Positions 9,712 through 18,550 of a stretch of 64,000 nt of DNA are shown one piece after another (within the stretch, counting starts at the first letter, position 1; each line of letters begins with the position of its first letter). The stretch is from positions 310,001 to 374,000 of the forward strand of contig NZ_JAUHHD010000004.1 in NCBI RefSeq assembly GCF_030410515.1. The letters run 5' to 3'. The notes beneath the pieces were generated by a model, which made no database searches, had not been told where the DNA came from, and saw nothing but the letters and a program-made list of their open reading frames with translations. The DNA comes from Arthrobacter sp. YD4. GTDB lineage: Bacteria; Actinomycetota; Actinomycetes; Actinomycetales; Micrococcaceae. The translations under genes were made by a program, and so were the position numbers.

Positions 9712-11433
9712 TTAGGACTCTATCCGCTGGTCGTCGAGAACGGTGAATCCCCGGGCTGTCAAGGCAGTGCGCAGTTCCACGCGGTCATCGAGGGCCACGT
9801 TGACGCCCTTGACCTCCTGCCAGACTTCGTGCCCGCGGCCGGCCACCAGGATGGTGTCGTGCGGCGCGGCCAGCTCCGCCGCCTTGCGGATGGCCTCGTC
9901 CCGCGGGAAGACCTCCAGCACGGTGCTGGCCAGGGCCTCGTCGCGGACGGCGGCGTGGGCGCCGGCCAGGACGTCGGCCCGGATGCCGCCGGCCTCCTCG
10001 TCGTGCGGGTCGTCGTCGCTGACGATCACGACGTCGGCCAGCCGGGCGGCGATCGCACCCATCGCGGGGCGCTTGCCCTGGTCGCGCTGGCCGGTGGCGC
10101 CGAAGACGATGATCACCTTGGAGCCGGGCTCCGGGGAGCGGACGGCGGCGAGGGCGCGTTCGAGTGCGTCGGGGTTGTGGGCGAAGTCGACGACGGCGGC
10201 AGGCTCGGTGGCGACCAGCTGCATGCGGCCGGGCACGGCGACGGTGAACGGGTCGGCGGCGTCGAGGGCGGCCTGCACCTCCTCGACGGTGGCGCCACCG
10301 GCCAGGACCATGACGGTGGCCAGGGCCGCGTTGGCGACGTTGAAGCCGCCCGGCAGGCCGGTGTGGACGGTGAGGACCGCGCCGTTCCGGTGCCGGAGCA
10401 CGAAGTCGGTGCCGAGCCCGCGCGGGGTGGTCCCGGTGACGGTCCAGTCGGCGTCGGGGCCGGCGGCATTCCCTGAGGTTTCGGGTTCCGTGCCGGCGTT
10501 TGTGGCCAGCGTGGTGACCGGCAGGCCGGCCCCGGCGGCGAGGCCGGCGAGCCTGCGGCCCCATTCGTCGTCGACCGTGACCACGGCGGCGCGGGCCAGT
10601 TCGGGGGTGAACAGCCGGGCCTTGGTCTGGAAGTACTCCTCCATGGTCCCGTGCAGGTCGAGGTGGTCCTGGGTCAGGTTCGTGAAGCCGGCGACGTCGA
10701 AGTCCACCCCGTCGACGCGGTGGAAGGCGATGGCGTGCGAGGAGACCTCCATGGAGGCCGCATCGAGGCCGCGTTCGCGCATGAGCGCCAGCAGGGCGTG
10801 CACGTCCGTGGACTCCGGGGTGGTCAGCAGGCTGGGGATCGGCTCGCCGCCGGCCAGGATCTCGATGGTGCCGATCAGACCGGGGCGCCGCCCCAGTGCG
10901 CGCAGCAGGGCGTTGGTGAAGTACGTGGTGGTGGTCTTGCCGTTGGTGCCGGTCACGCCGTACAGCGCCGGCGCCGGGTCTGCGGTACCTTCAGACGGGC
11001 TGTCTGTTCCCTGCCCGGTGGCCCGCTCGGGGCGGCTGCGGTAGATCAGCGCGGAGAGCTTGCCCACCAGGGCCCGCGGCTCGGGGGTGACCAGCACGGG
11101 CACGGGAACGTCGTTTGAGAGCGCCAGCAGCCGCGCGCCGGCGTCGTCGGTCAGCACGGCGACGGCCCCGGCATCCACGGCCTGGGCGACGAAGTCGGCC
11201 CCGTGCCGGGTCGCACCGGGCAGCGCGACGTAGAGGTCCCCCGGCCGCACCGAGCGGGAGTTCAGCGAGATGCCGGTGATGTCGACCGCGGCCGAGGCGC
11301 CCGGAACCACGACGCCGATCCAGCCGCCAAGGGTTTCCAGGGGCACGGGGGCGACGGCGGCCGGGCGGAACGCCGCGGCGGCGGCCCGGCCCTCGTTCTC
11401 GGCGGCCTGATCCTGGGCGGTGGGGTCTGACAA
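9712..11433 (-). CDS. murE: UDP-MurNAc-L-alanyl-D-glutamate ligase MurE, probably L-lysine-adding
   Basis: Cytoplasmic Mur ligase that adds the third stem-peptide residue. It has 573 residues with the ATP loop [13 protein letters not shown], the TNLTQDHLDLHG motif and a C-terminal GRGHEVWQ. The substrate-reading motif, DNPR in diaminopimelate-adding enzymes, is here DDPH (about residues 474-477; codons near 9997-10017). Loss of the arginine is what is known from lysine-type enzymes and fits the L-Lys wall of Arthrobacter. The start is TTG at 11433 with GGAG about 8 bases upstream; no better start exists nearby. Automated pipelines would probably name it a diaminopimelate ligase. Confidence 0.94.
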   Translation of the reverse strand: MSDPTAQDQAAENEGRAAAAAFRPAAVAPVPLETLGGWIGVVVPGASAAVDITGISLNSRSVRPGDLYVALPGATRHGADFVAQAVDAGAVAVLTDDAGARLLALSNDVPVPVLVTPEPRALVGKLSALIYRSRPERATGQGTDSPSEGTADPAPALYGVTGTNGKTTTTYFTNALLRALGRRPGLIGTIEILAGGEPIPSLLTTPESTDVHALLALMRERGLDAASMEVSSHAIAFHRVDGVDFDVAGFTNLTQDHLDLHGTMEEYFQTKARLFTPELARAAVVTVDDEWGRRLAGLAAGAGLPVTTLATNAGTEPETSGNAAGPDADWTVTGTTPRGLGTDFVLRHRNGAVLTVHTGLPGGFNVANAALATVMVLAGGATVEEVQAALDAADPFTVAVPGRMQLVATEPAAVVDFAHNPDALERALAAVRSPEPGSKVIIVFGATGQRDQGKRPAMGAIAARLADVVIVSDDDPHDEEAGGIRADVLAGAHAAVRDEALASTVLEVFPRDEAIRKAAELAAPHDTILVAGRGHEVWQEVKGVNVALDDRVELRTALTARGFTVLDDQRIES

Positions 11434-11540
11434 GGGGTTCTCCGTCGGTGGTGCGGGCAGCGCGCGCTGCGCGCGGAGGATTGCCCCGCACCCAGGCCCG
11501 GCTGCGTGAATAACGTGCTGCTGGCTGGTGGTCTCGTGTG

Positions 11541-13343
11541 CTACTTGGCGTACTGCGGCAGCCTGACCGGCGCGCCGGTGGAGGGCTGGACGTTGTAGGT
11601 CCGCAGCGTCTGGCCCATCACGGACCGGAAAACGGGCCCGTTGGTGATGCCGTAGATGCTGCCCTTGGGCCGCTGCAGGACCACTTCAACAATAAACCGC
11701 GGATCGTCCATCGGCGCCATCCCCACCATGGAGGCCGTGTAGCCGCAGAAACCGGGCTTGCCGTCGTCGCACGGGGACTCGGAGGTGCCGGTCTTGGCGC
11801 CCACCCGGTAACCGTCGATCGCCGCGTCCTTGATCTCGCCCTCGGTCACGGCGCTCTCCAGGATGTCCCGGACCTGCTTGGCGGTGTCCTTGCTGACCAC
11901 CTGCCGGCTGTCCTTGGCGGGGACCTTTTCCTCGTGGCCGTCCGGGTCGATGTAGCTGTCGATCAGGCGGGGCTGGAGCATGACGCCGTCGTTGGCGATG
12001 CTCTGGTAGGCCCGCACTGTTTGCAGGGTGGACTGCGCCACGCCCTGGCCGAAGAGGACGGTGTACTGCTGCCGGCCGTCCCACTGGTCCGCGGGGGTGA
12101 GGATGCCGGGGGTTTCGGCGGGCAAGCCGATGTCCGGGGCCTCGCCGATGCCGAACTTCTGCAGCCAGTCGTGCCGCTTTTCCTTGCTCAGCTTCTGGCC
12201 GACCATCACGGTGCCGGTGTTCATCGAATAGCCCACGATCCCGGCGAGGGTCCGCTGCTCGGTGCCGTGCTCGAACGCGTCGGAGAAGGTCTGCCCGTCC
12301 ACGGTGTAGGTCGGCGGGACGGTGTAGGTGTCCAGTGGGTGGGAGGTGCCCTCCTCGATGGCCGAAGCGGCGGTGATCATCTTCTCCACCGAGCCGGGCT
12401 CGTAGGCGGCGGTGACGGCGCGGACGCCGCGGTCCTTGGCGTCAACCTTGCCCGGGTCGTTGGGGTCCGGGGCGTTGGTGTCCGCCATGGCGATGATGTT
12501 GCCGTTCTTCACGTCGGAGATGACGATGATCCCCCACTCGGCGCTGAGCTTATCCTTCTGGCTCTGGATGGCCTGCTGGGCGAAGTACTGCAGGTCCGAG
12601 TTCAGGGTCAGCTTGACGTCCTTGCCGTTGACGGCGGGGGTCAGCTGGTCCACACCCACGGGGATGCGCAGGCCGTCGGCGCCGATCTCGAAGACGCGCT
12701 TGCCCGGGGTGCCCTTCAGCACGTCGTCCTGGGTCTGTTCGAGGCCGGCCTGGCCGGTCGTGCCGTCCTTGAGGAAGCCGACGATCCCGCCGGCCACCGA
12801 GCCGTTGGGGTAGACGCGCTTGCTGGTGCCCTCCGAGGCCAGGCCCGGGATCTGCAGTTTGGAGATCCGGTCCTCGACGTCGGGCCGGATGTCCTTGGCC
12901 ACGATGTAGTAGCGCTGGGTGCCGGTCAGGGCATTCTTGACGTCGTCCTTTTTCATGCCGAGGACGTTGGCGAGTTCCTCGATGCCCTGGTCCCGCGGGA
13001 TCTTGACGACCGTGTCCTTGCCGTCCACCGTCTCGAGCCGGGGGAAGGTGGCGGTGGTGGTGTTGACGGTCTGGTCCACCACCACGTTGTAGCGGATGAC
13101 GCTGCTGGCCAGGACGTTGCCGGAGGCGTCCAGGATTTTGCCGCGCTCGGCCGGCAGCACCGTGGGCGTGAGCCGGTTCTTCAGTGCCGCCTCGGCCATG
13201 CCGCCCATGTCCAGGCCCTGGACCAGGAAGAGCTTGGCGCCGACCACCAGCAGCAGAGCGAGCATCAGGCAGAGCCCGATCCGCAGCCGCCGGGTGGCGC
13301 TTGAGGTCCGGGATGAGTGTGCCTTGCCGGTGTTCTGCGCCAC
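11541..13343 (-). CDS. ftsI: Penicillin-binding transpeptidase FtsI (PBP3, class B)
   Basis: Class B PBP that cross-links septal peptidoglycan with FtsW. It has 600 residues: a short cytoplasmic N-terminus, one membrane anchor (about 20-42), a PBP dimerisation domain beginning PAERGKILDASGNVLA, and a transpeptidase domain with SxxK (YEPGSVEK, Ser318), SxN (YSMNTG) and KTG (GAKTGTSE). There are no C-terminal PASTA domains. The GTG start at 13343 is preceded by AAGGAAG. It sits between the FtsL-like gene and murE, about 100 bp from each. Confidence 0.95.
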   Translation of the reverse strand: MAQNTGKAHSSRTSSATRRLRIGLCLMLALLLVVGAKLFLVQGLDMGGMAEAALKNRLTPTVLPAERGKILDASGNVLASSVIRYNVVVDQTVNTTTATFPRLETVDGKDTVVKIPRDQGIEELANVLGMKKDDVKNALTGTQRYYIVAKDIRPDVEDRISKLQIPGLASEGTSKRVYPNGSVAGGIVGFLKDGTTGQAGLEQTQDDVLKGTPGKRVFEIGADGLRIPVGVDQLTPAVNGKDVKLTLNSDLQYFAQQAIQSQKDKLSAEWGIIVISDVKNGNIIAMADTNAPDPNDPGKVDAKDRGVRAVTAAYEPGSVEKMITAASAIEEGTSHPLDTYTVPPTYTVDGQTFSDAFEHGTEQRTLAGIVGYSMNTGTVMVGQKLSKEKRHDWLQKFGIGEAPDIGLPAETPGILTPADQWDGRQQYTVLFGQGVAQSTLQTVRAYQSIANDGVMLQPRLIDSYIDPDGHEEKVPAKDSRQVVSKDTAKQVRDILESAVTEGEIKDAAIDGYRVGAKTGTSESPCDDGKPGFCGYTASMVGMAPMDDPRFIVEVVLQRPKGSIYGITNGPVFRSVMGQTLRTYNVQPSTGAPVRLPQYAK

Positions 13344-13398
13344 GGTACTTCCTTGCTGGTCGGCGGTGCGGGGTGGTCCTGTCCGTTACCGGCCAGGG

Positions 13399-14112
13399 CT
13401 ACTTGCCGGGGGTCTTCTGTGCCGGCGCCGGGATGGAGCCGCCGTGCAGTTCGACGGCGGGCGCGGCCGCGGCGGCCTTGGCTGCCGCCTGTTCCGCCGC
13501 CTGCTTGGCTGCCGCGGCGGCGTCGGCCGCGGTCTTCGCGGCGGCGTCGGTGGCGGAAGCCGCGGCGGAGGTGCTGTCGGCCGGCTTGCGGTTGGCGAGC
13601 GGATCCTGGGCGGACGGCGCTGGGACGACGGCGACCTGGCCGGCGATGGCCGGGGCGGCGATCACGGCCGAGGGCGCGTCCGACTTCGCCGCGGGCTTGG
13701 CCTTTCCGGTGACCGAGAGCGTGGACAGGTCGATCTGGCCCTTGGCGGTGGAGGCCACCATGCCCAGCTCCGTGGCCTTGGCGGCCAGGTTCTGCGGGGC
13801 GTCGTAGTTCTGCACCTGCTGGGTGAGGTCCTGGTTCTGCTTGGTCAGCGTGTTCTGCTTCGCCCGCAGTTCCACCAGCTGGTACTGGGCGGAGGAGACG
13901 GAGATGTTCAGCACCAGCACGGCCATCAGGGCCAGGGCCAGCAGGCCGAAGCACATGACGACGAACGGGGCCCGGCGGCGGCGCGGAACGGACCGGGCCA
14001 CCGAGAGCGGGGTGCGGTTCTTCCGGGCCGGCTGCCCCGGCTGGAGCTCCGGCAGTGCGCGCGCGGTCGCAGCGGTGGACACGGGGTACGTGGTGGCGGC
14101 GGCAGCGCTCAT
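13399..14112 (-). CDS. FtsL-like septum protein with Ala-rich tail
   Basis: Bitopic membrane protein of 237 residues in the position of ftsL. Seen: a basic cytoplasmic stretch ([10 protein letters not shown]), one membrane segment (about 49-69, [19 protein letters not shown]), then a coiled coil ([20 protein letters not shown] onward) and [10 protein letters not shown], the layout of FtsL/DivIC proteins. The second half is a long extracytoplasmic Ala/Pro/Ser/Lys tail (about 130-237) with AAA-rich heptad-like repeats, unusual beside short E. coli FtsL. The ATG at 14112 overlaps the rsmH stop (ATGA). Function is inferred from position and architecture; sequence identity to known FtsL is low, as is common. 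Confidence 0.8.
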   Translation of the reverse strand: MSAAAATTYPVSTAATARALPELQPGQPARKNRTPLSVARSVPRRRRAPFVVMCFGLLALALMAVLVLNISVSSAQYQLVELRAKQNTLTKQNQDLTQQVQNYDAPQNLAAKATELGMVASTAKGQIDLSTLSVTGKAKPAAKSDAPSAVIAAPAIAGQVAVVPAPSAQDPLANRKPADSTSAAASATDAAAKTAADAAAAAKQAAEQAAAKAAAAAPAVELHGGSIPAPAQKTPGK

Positions 14113-15110
14113 GCGTCTCTCCTGGCTTTGATGCGTTCCACGGCGCGGAGCCTGGCGGAGGCTGCGCGTGGGTTTTCGGCGATTTCGGCGGCGGTGGGCA
14201 CCTCGGTGCCCTTCGTCAGGGTTTTCAGTTCCGGCTTGTGCTCCTCGAGCTCCACCGGAAAGCCCAGGGGCGCGGAGGACTTCGAGCCGGCCTGGAAGAC
14301 GGACTTGACGATCTTGTCTTCCAGCGAGTGGTAGGACATCACGACGACCCGGCCGCCGAGGGCGATCGAGGCCACGGCGGCGGGGATGGCGCGTTCCAGC
14401 ACGTCGAGTTCCTCGTTGACCTCGATGCGCAAGGCCTGGAAGGTCCGCTTGGCCGGATGTCCGCCGGACTTTGCGGCGCCGGCGGGGACGACGGCGCGGA
14501 TGGTGTCGACCAGCTGGGCGGTGGTGGTGAAGGGACGCTCGGCGCGGGCGGCGACGATCCGGTTGGCGATCCGGCCGGCGAACTTCTCCTCGCCCCACTT
14601 GCGGATGATCCGGACCAGGTCCTCTTCGCTGTAGGTATTGACGACGTCGGCAGCGGTGATCCCGCGGCTGGTGTCCATCCGCATGTCCAGCGGCGCGTCG
14701 AAGGAGTAGGCGAAGCCCCGCTCCCGTTCGTCCAGCTGCAGGGAGGAGACGCCGAGGTCCATCAGGATGCCGTGGACCTCACTGAAGCCGAGGTCCTCGA
14801 TCACCTCGGCGATTTCGTCGTAGACCGCGTGGACCAGGTCGGTGCGGTCGGCGAACGGGGCCAGCCGCTCCCCCGCCAGGGCAAGGGCTTCCTCGTCCCG
14901 GTCGATGCCGATCAGGTGCAGGTCCGGAAACCGCTGCAGCATCGCTTCCGAGTGCCCGCCCATCCCGAGCGTCGCGTCCACGACGACGGGCGTCTCGCCC
15001 CGGCGCCGGGCCGCGTCGAATCCCGGGGCCAACAAATTGATGCACCGGTCCTTGAGGACCGGTACATGGCGTTCGGACGTAGGCTTCGCCTGGTTTGAGT
15101 CGTCACTCAT
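14109..15110 (-). CDS. rsmH: 16S rRNA (cytosine1402-N4)-methyltransferase
   Basis: SAM-dependent methyltransferase (formerly MraW) that modifies C1402 of 16S rRNA. It has 333 residues. Visible motifs: HVPVL near the N-terminus, SAM loop [37 protein letters not shown], and [13 protein letters not shown] with [12 protein letters not shown] near the C-terminus. The ATG at 15110 is chosen because AAAGGACG precedes it at good spacing; a longer frame from 15170 lacks such a site. It follows mraZ by 168 bp and overlaps the FtsL-like gene. Confidence 0.96.
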   Translation of the reverse strand: MSDDSNQAKPTSERHVPVLKDRCINLLAPGFDAARRRGETPVVVDATLGMGGHSEAMLQRFPDLHLIGIDRDEEALALAGERLAPFADRTDLVHAVYDEIAEVIEDLGFSEVHGILMDLGVSSLQLDERERGFAYSFDAPLDMRMDTSRGITAADVVNTYSEEDLVRIIRKWGEEKFAGRIANRIVAARAERPFTTTAQLVDTIRAVVPAGAAKSGGHPAKRTFQALRIEVNEELDVLERAIPAAVASIALGGRVVVMSYHSLEDKIVKSVFQAGSKSSAPLGFPVELEEHKPELKTLTKGTEVPTAAEIAENPRAASARLRAVERIKARRDA

Positions 15111-15278
15111 GCCTGCGTCCTTTCCTGGGTTGGCGGTGCTGGAGGGGTGCTTCTTGGTCCAGATCCCCATCCGCGCCTATCCTGCGGTCCGCCTGGCTCC
15201 GGGGAAGTGAGCCAGGTGGGTGCGGGATGGGCGGCTGGAGATCTCGATCAAGAAGCGGTGGTGCGGCGGCGCCGGGGG

Positions 15279-15707
15279 CTAGAGAATCCCCGGGATGGCG
15301 TCGTCGGTTTCCGAGAAGGCGGTTTCCTTCTCAGCCAGGTACTCGTTCCAGGCCTGGGCGTCCCAGATCTCCGCGCGGGTGCCGGCGCCGATGACGGCCA
15401 GCTCCCTGCCGAGTCCTGCGTACTCCCGGAGCGCCGGCGGAATCGTCACGCGCCCCTGCTTGTCAGGTACCTCGTCCGAGGCTCCAGAGAGGAAAACGCG
15501 GATGTAGTCACGGGCCTGCTTGGAGGACAGTGGAGCCTCCCGCATCTGCTCGTGAACCCGGCCGAATTCCGCCTCACTGAAGACGTAGATGCAACGTTCC
15601 TGGCCCCTTGTGAGAACCAGCCCCCCGGCCAGTTCCTCGCGGAACTTTGCCGGCAGGATGATGCGGCCCTTCTCGTCCAGGCGTGGTGAATGAGTGCCGA
15701 GAAACAC
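15279..15707 (-). CDS. mraZ: Transcriptional regulator MraZ
   Basis: DNA-binding protein of the AbrB-like fold, first gene of the dcw operon. It is known to bind repeated short direct repeats in its own promoter. It has 142 residues with two MraZ half-domains, each with the DxxGR signature: [14 protein letters not shown] (about 10-23) and [14 protein letters not shown] (about 80-93). The start is GTG at 15707 after a GGTGGTGGG stretch. Its likely operator lies at 15772-15796, inside the promoter. Confidence 0.96.
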   Translation of the reverse strand: MFLGTHSPRLDEKGRIILPAKFREELAGGLVLTRGQERCIYVFSEAEFGRVHEQMREAPLSSKQARDYIRVFLSGASDEVPDKQGRVTIPPALREYAGLGRELAVIGAGTRAEIWDAQAWNEYLAEKETAFSETDDAIPGIL

Positions 15708-15771
15708 GGCCCACCACCCGTCTGTTCTTGGAAGTCCAACGTCCCCTGTGCTGCCACTACCCTCTTACGCG

Positions 15772-15803
15772 CTCCACATTACTCCACTTCACTCCCCCGT
15801 CAA
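15772..15803 (-). promoter_or_regulatory. mraZ promoter with periodic MraZ operator
   Basis: Reading toward mraZ: -35 TTGACG (15798-15803), a 16-base spacer, and -10 TAATGT (15776-15781). Three direct repeats with an exact 10-bp period, GGGAG, TGGAG and TGGAG (minus-strand sense of 15792-15796, 15782-15786, 15772-15776), fill the spacer and overlap the -10 box. Five-base repeats separated by five bases are the known form of MraZ boxes. The position predicts repression of the whole dcw operon. A leader of about 60 bases precedes the GTG start. Confidence 0.75.
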
Positions 15804-15942
15804 CGACATTCCGGCCTTTCGGCCACAATTTCGACACATTTTTTCTGGCGGCGTCCCGCGCCAACAAAGGGAAGGAGCCAAAGTGGGGCGCGGTGGAGGG
15901 CAAAAGGGGCCGGGTGGGGACCAAAAGGTGGGTTAAAAGGCG

Positions 15943-15966
15943 AAAGGCCCGCCGAAGCGGGCCTTT
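15943..15966 (-). terminator. Rho-independent terminator after the DUF3040 gene
   Basis: Ten-base-pair arms AAAGGCCCGC (15943-15952) and GCGGGCCTTT (15957-15966) around a CGAA loop. In the minus direction the stem is followed by a T-rich run (CGCCTTTTAA). It ends the DUF3040 transcript and shields the mraZ promoter. Confidence 0.8.
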
Positions 15967-15991
15967 GTCGCGGAAACCGGGTGCCGGTGGT

Positions 15992-16027
15992 GTGAAGTGG
16001 AGGCGTTGCCGGTGGAGCGGGGTGGAG
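15992..16027 (+). repeat. Second GTGGAG cluster near the dcw promoter
   Basis: Three plus-strand GTGGAG words start at 15997, 16012 and 16022 (spacings 15 and 10 bp). The first is part of GTGAAGTGGAG (15992-16002), an 11-base word that occurs exactly, inverted, inside the mraZ operator (15782-15792). It may be an auxiliary MraZ site. It lies just beyond the DUF3040 stop. Confidence 0.5.
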
Positions 16028-16039
16028 CAGGGTCTGTGG

Positions 16040-16414
16040 TCAGGCGTCCCCGCCGCGGTGCCGTTCTTCCCAGCGTTCCTCGAGGTTGCTCATGAATGAG
16101 CTGCGGGGCTTGCCGGGTTTGCGGGGTGCTCCTCCGGTCTTGGCCTTGACGCCGCCGTTGCGCATGGTGGCGTAGTAGACGCCGCCGCCCATCACCACGA
16201 AGCCGAGGACCCCGACGATGATGTTCTGCAGCGAGACGCCGAGCAACAGCAGGAGGACGCCGGCGAGGGTGCCGAGGATTCCGATCACCAGGTGCCGGGT
16301 GGACCAGGAGCGGACCGGGTCCGATCCCATGGAACTGGCAAACTTGGGATCGTCCTCGTGCAGCTGCTTCTCAAGTTGCTCAAGCAACTTCTGTTCGTGC
16401 TCCGAGAGCGGCAT
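16040..16414 (-). CDS. DUF3040 membrane protein
   Basis: Small actinobacterial membrane protein of unknown function, 124 residues, matching the DUF3040 pattern: N-terminal MPLSEHEQKLLEQLEKQL, a DPKFAS segment, then two membrane helices (about 44-62 and 65-83) and a basic C-terminus. The M. tuberculosis homologue Rv2169c is in the same place relative to mraZ. The ATG at 16414 has AGGAGG five bases upstream; the GTG three bases before it is too close to that site. It is monocistronic, ending at a hairpin at 15943-15966. Confidence 0.85.
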   Translation of the reverse strand: MPLSEHEQKLLEQLEKQLHEDDPKFASSMGSDPVRSWSTRHLVIGILGTLAGVLLLLLGVSLQNIIVGVLGFVVMGGGVYYATMRNGGVKAKTGGAPRKPGKPRSSFMSNLEERWEERHRGGDA

Positions 16415-16688
16415 CACGACCTCCTTTAATCGGCCAACGTCCGGATCTGACGCGGCCCTGTCCTACCTGCCCAACGTCCGGAACTCCCCGTCGGTTCCCG
16501 TCGTCCGCCATCGGACGACTGGCACCCTCGAGGCCGTTCACGGTCGCTTCCCCTGACACAGCCGGCAGTCCGAACGTTCCATCCAGCCGTTCGAAATCTA
16601 CGTATAAATAAGGATAGTTTGTCGGGGCCCGTTCTGAAAGACGCCGAAAGTCCTCCGGCAACGCCCCGCCCGGGTCTCCGCCGCGTGG

Positions 16689-17951
16689 TCAGTCCGTACC
16701 CGGGGACGGGTCCAGCAGGCGGGCCGGAAGGACCGAGCTGGCGCCGAATTTCCGGGTCACCTTATCCAGGGCCTGCTCTGCGGCGCGCCAGTTGTCGTCC
16801 CGCCGGTCCAGGCTCAACTGCAGCGGCGCCTGCGCGGCCTCCTCCAGCTGTTCGGCCCGGATGCCGATCAGGCGGACGGCCATGGGGCGGTCCCCGACCG
16901 AGTCGAGCAACTGCACCGCCACGCCGTAGAGAAGCTGGGCGCTGTCCAGCGGGGTGCTGACGGTCCGGCTACGGGTAATGGTGGAGAAATCGGCGTAGCG
17001 CAGCTTGAGCGCGATGGTCCGCGCGTGCATGCCGGCGCTCCGGAGCCGTCCCGCGGTCCGGTGGGAGAGGCGCAGCAGCTCGCGGTGCAGCAGTGCCGCG
17101 TCGGTGGTGTCCACGGCGAACGTCTCCTCGGCGCCGATGCTCTTCTCCAGCCGCACCGGGGTGACCGGCCGCGGGTCGATGCCCCACGAGAGCCGGTGGA
17201 CGTGTTCGCCGGTGGCGCCGAGGATTTTCCGCAGCGAGGGCAGCGGGGTGGCGGCAACATCGGCCACGGTGCGGATCCCCATCCGGGCCAGGACCTCGAC
17301 CGTCTTGGCGCCCACGCCCCAGAGCGCGTTGACCGGCAGGGTGTGGAGATAGGGCACGGTCTCCTCCGGGGCGATCAGCAGCAGCCCGTCCGGCTTGCAG
17401 CGGGTGGAGGCGATCTTTGCCACGAACTTGCTGGCGGCGATGCCCACCGAGGCGGTGATGCCTAGCTCGGCCGAGACCCGGCGTCGGATCAGGGCGCCGA
17501 TCTCCCGCGGCGGGCCCAGCCGGCGGATGGCGCCGCCGACGTCCAGGAACGCCTCGTCGACGCTGAGCGGTTCCACCAGGTCGGTGATCGAGCCGAAGAT
17601 GGCCATGATCTGCCCGGACACTTCGTAGTAGAGCTTGTGGCGGGGTTCGATGATGACCGCGGCCGGGCACATCCGTGCGGCGAGGGCCATCGGCATGGCC
17701 GACTTGACGCCGAACTTGCGTGCCTCGTAGGAGGCGGAGAGGACGACGGACCGTTCCCCGGGGTAACCGACGATCACCGGCTTGCCCTTGAGTTCGGGCC
17801 GGGTCCGGAGCTCCACCGAGACGAAGAAGGCATCCATGTCCACGTGCAGGATGCTGCTGCCGCGCAACTCACGCAGCGCATCGGCGCTCAACGCCGTTCC
17901 GCCGGATGATCCGCTGCCCGTTCCGGCACTGCTGCCGCTCTCCTGCCCCAC
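16689..17951 (-). CDS. dinB: DNA polymerase IV (Y-family, DinB)
   Basis: Error-prone translesion DNA polymerase. It has 420 residues. Motifs: HVDMDAFFVSVE (catalytic Asp), PVIVGYPGERSVVLSASYEA, EPLSVDEAFLDVGG (catalytic Asp-Glu), then the thumb helix-hairpin-helix (LWGVGAKTVEVLARMGI) and little-finger domain. An N-terminal Gly/Ser-rich stretch of about 25 residues precedes the fold. No canonical LexA box (TCGAAC-N4-GTTCGA) is seen upstream. It is divergent from the lipoprotein gene at 18026. Confidence 0.95.
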   Translation of the reverse strand: MGQESGSSAGTGSGSSGGTALSADALRELRGSSILHVDMDAFFVSVELRTRPELKGKPVIVGYPGERSVVLSASYEARKFGVKSAMPMALAARMCPAAVIIEPRHKLYYEVSGQIMAIFGSITDLVEPLSVDEAFLDVGGAIRRLGPPREIGALIRRRVSAELGITASVGIAASKFVAKIASTRCKPDGLLLIAPEETVPYLHTLPVNALWGVGAKTVEVLARMGIRTVADVAATPLPSLRKILGATGEHVHRLSWGIDPRPVTPVRLEKSIGAEETFAVDTTDAALLHRELLRLSHRTAGRLRSAGMHARTIALKLRYADFSTITRSRTVSTPLDSAQLLYGVAVQLLDSVGDRPMAVRLIGIRAEQLEEAAQAPLQLSLDRRDDNWRAAEQALDKVTRKFGASSVLPARLLDPSPGTD

Positions 17952-18025
17952 CGGATCAATCCTAGCCGCAGGGCCTGACTAAACTGGAGGCTGGATCCGG
18001 CATCAACACCAGGAGGAATGTCTTC

Positions 18026-18550
18026 GTGAAGGTAATTGGAGAGCGTACACGGGCCGTGGCCGCAGTCGCCGCGGCAGGGGCCCTGCTGGCCCTGACGGCC
18101 TGCACCTCCGGGGCGGGAACGCCGGCCGCATCCTCGGCGGCCGCTCCGGCACCCACCGCGACGGCCTCCGTCACCGCCTCCCCGAGCCCGTCCGCCACGC
18201 CGGGCACCTCCGCGACCGTGGGTGCCCTGGTGGCCGGCTTCCCGCAGCAGCTCCTGCCGCTGATGCCGAACGCCAAGGTGGAATCCAGCAGCTTCGACAA
18301 GACCGGCTCCCCCGCCACCGTCGCCCTGGTGGGCAAGGTATCTGCGCCGTCTTCCGACGTCGTGGCCTATTACACCCAGCAGCTGGAGGGCCAGGGGTTC
18401 AAGGCCGTCCCGGGCGAGAAGGTCGGCGCCGTGGCGTCCAAGGACTTCGTCCGGGGCGACAACGAGACCGTTAACCTCGCCGTCGTCGAGGCCTCCGGGG
18501 TGTCCACCTTCACCATCGGCGCCAACGTCGCCCCCGGGTCCGTCAAGTGA
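18026..18550 (+). CDS. Putative lipoprotein
   Basis: Predicted exported lipoprotein of 174 residues. The signal peptide has a basic start, a hydrophobic core and the lipobox LTAC with Cys26, followed by a Ser/Ala/Thr/Pro linker to about residue 70 and a small folded domain of about 100 residues (VAYYTQQLEGQGFKAVPG and later). I recognise no family. The GTG start at 18026 follows AGGAGG at 9 bases. Its stop overlaps the start of the polyprenyl synthase gene (GTGA), so the pair is co-translated. Confidence 0.8.
   Translation: MKVIGERTRAVAAVAAAGALLALTACTSGAGTPAASSAAAPAPTATASVTASPSPSATPGTSATVGALVAGFPQQLLPLMPNAKVESSSFDKTGSPATVALVGKVSAPSSDVVAYYTQQLEGQGFKAVPGEKVGAVASKDFVRGDNETVNLAVVEASGVSTFTIGANVAPGSVK

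Noticed and set aside
11538-13304. 588-codon open frame on the plus strand opposite ftsI
   Set aside because: High GC content keeps the complementary frame open; the translation is low-complexity and shows no family motif, while the minus strand encodes an intact class B PBP.
15829-15837. GTGTCGAAA word shared by the mraZ, MerR and sigma factor upstream regions (also 37543-37551, 62868-62876)
   Set aside because: Only three copies with differing orientation and flanks; about what chance allows for a 9-mer in 64 kb.
16572-16579. GAACGTTC near dinB, considered as an SOS box
   Set aside because: The actinobacterial LexA box needs TCGAAC-N4-GTTCGA; this 8-base palindrome has no spacer and lies beyond the 3' end of dinB.
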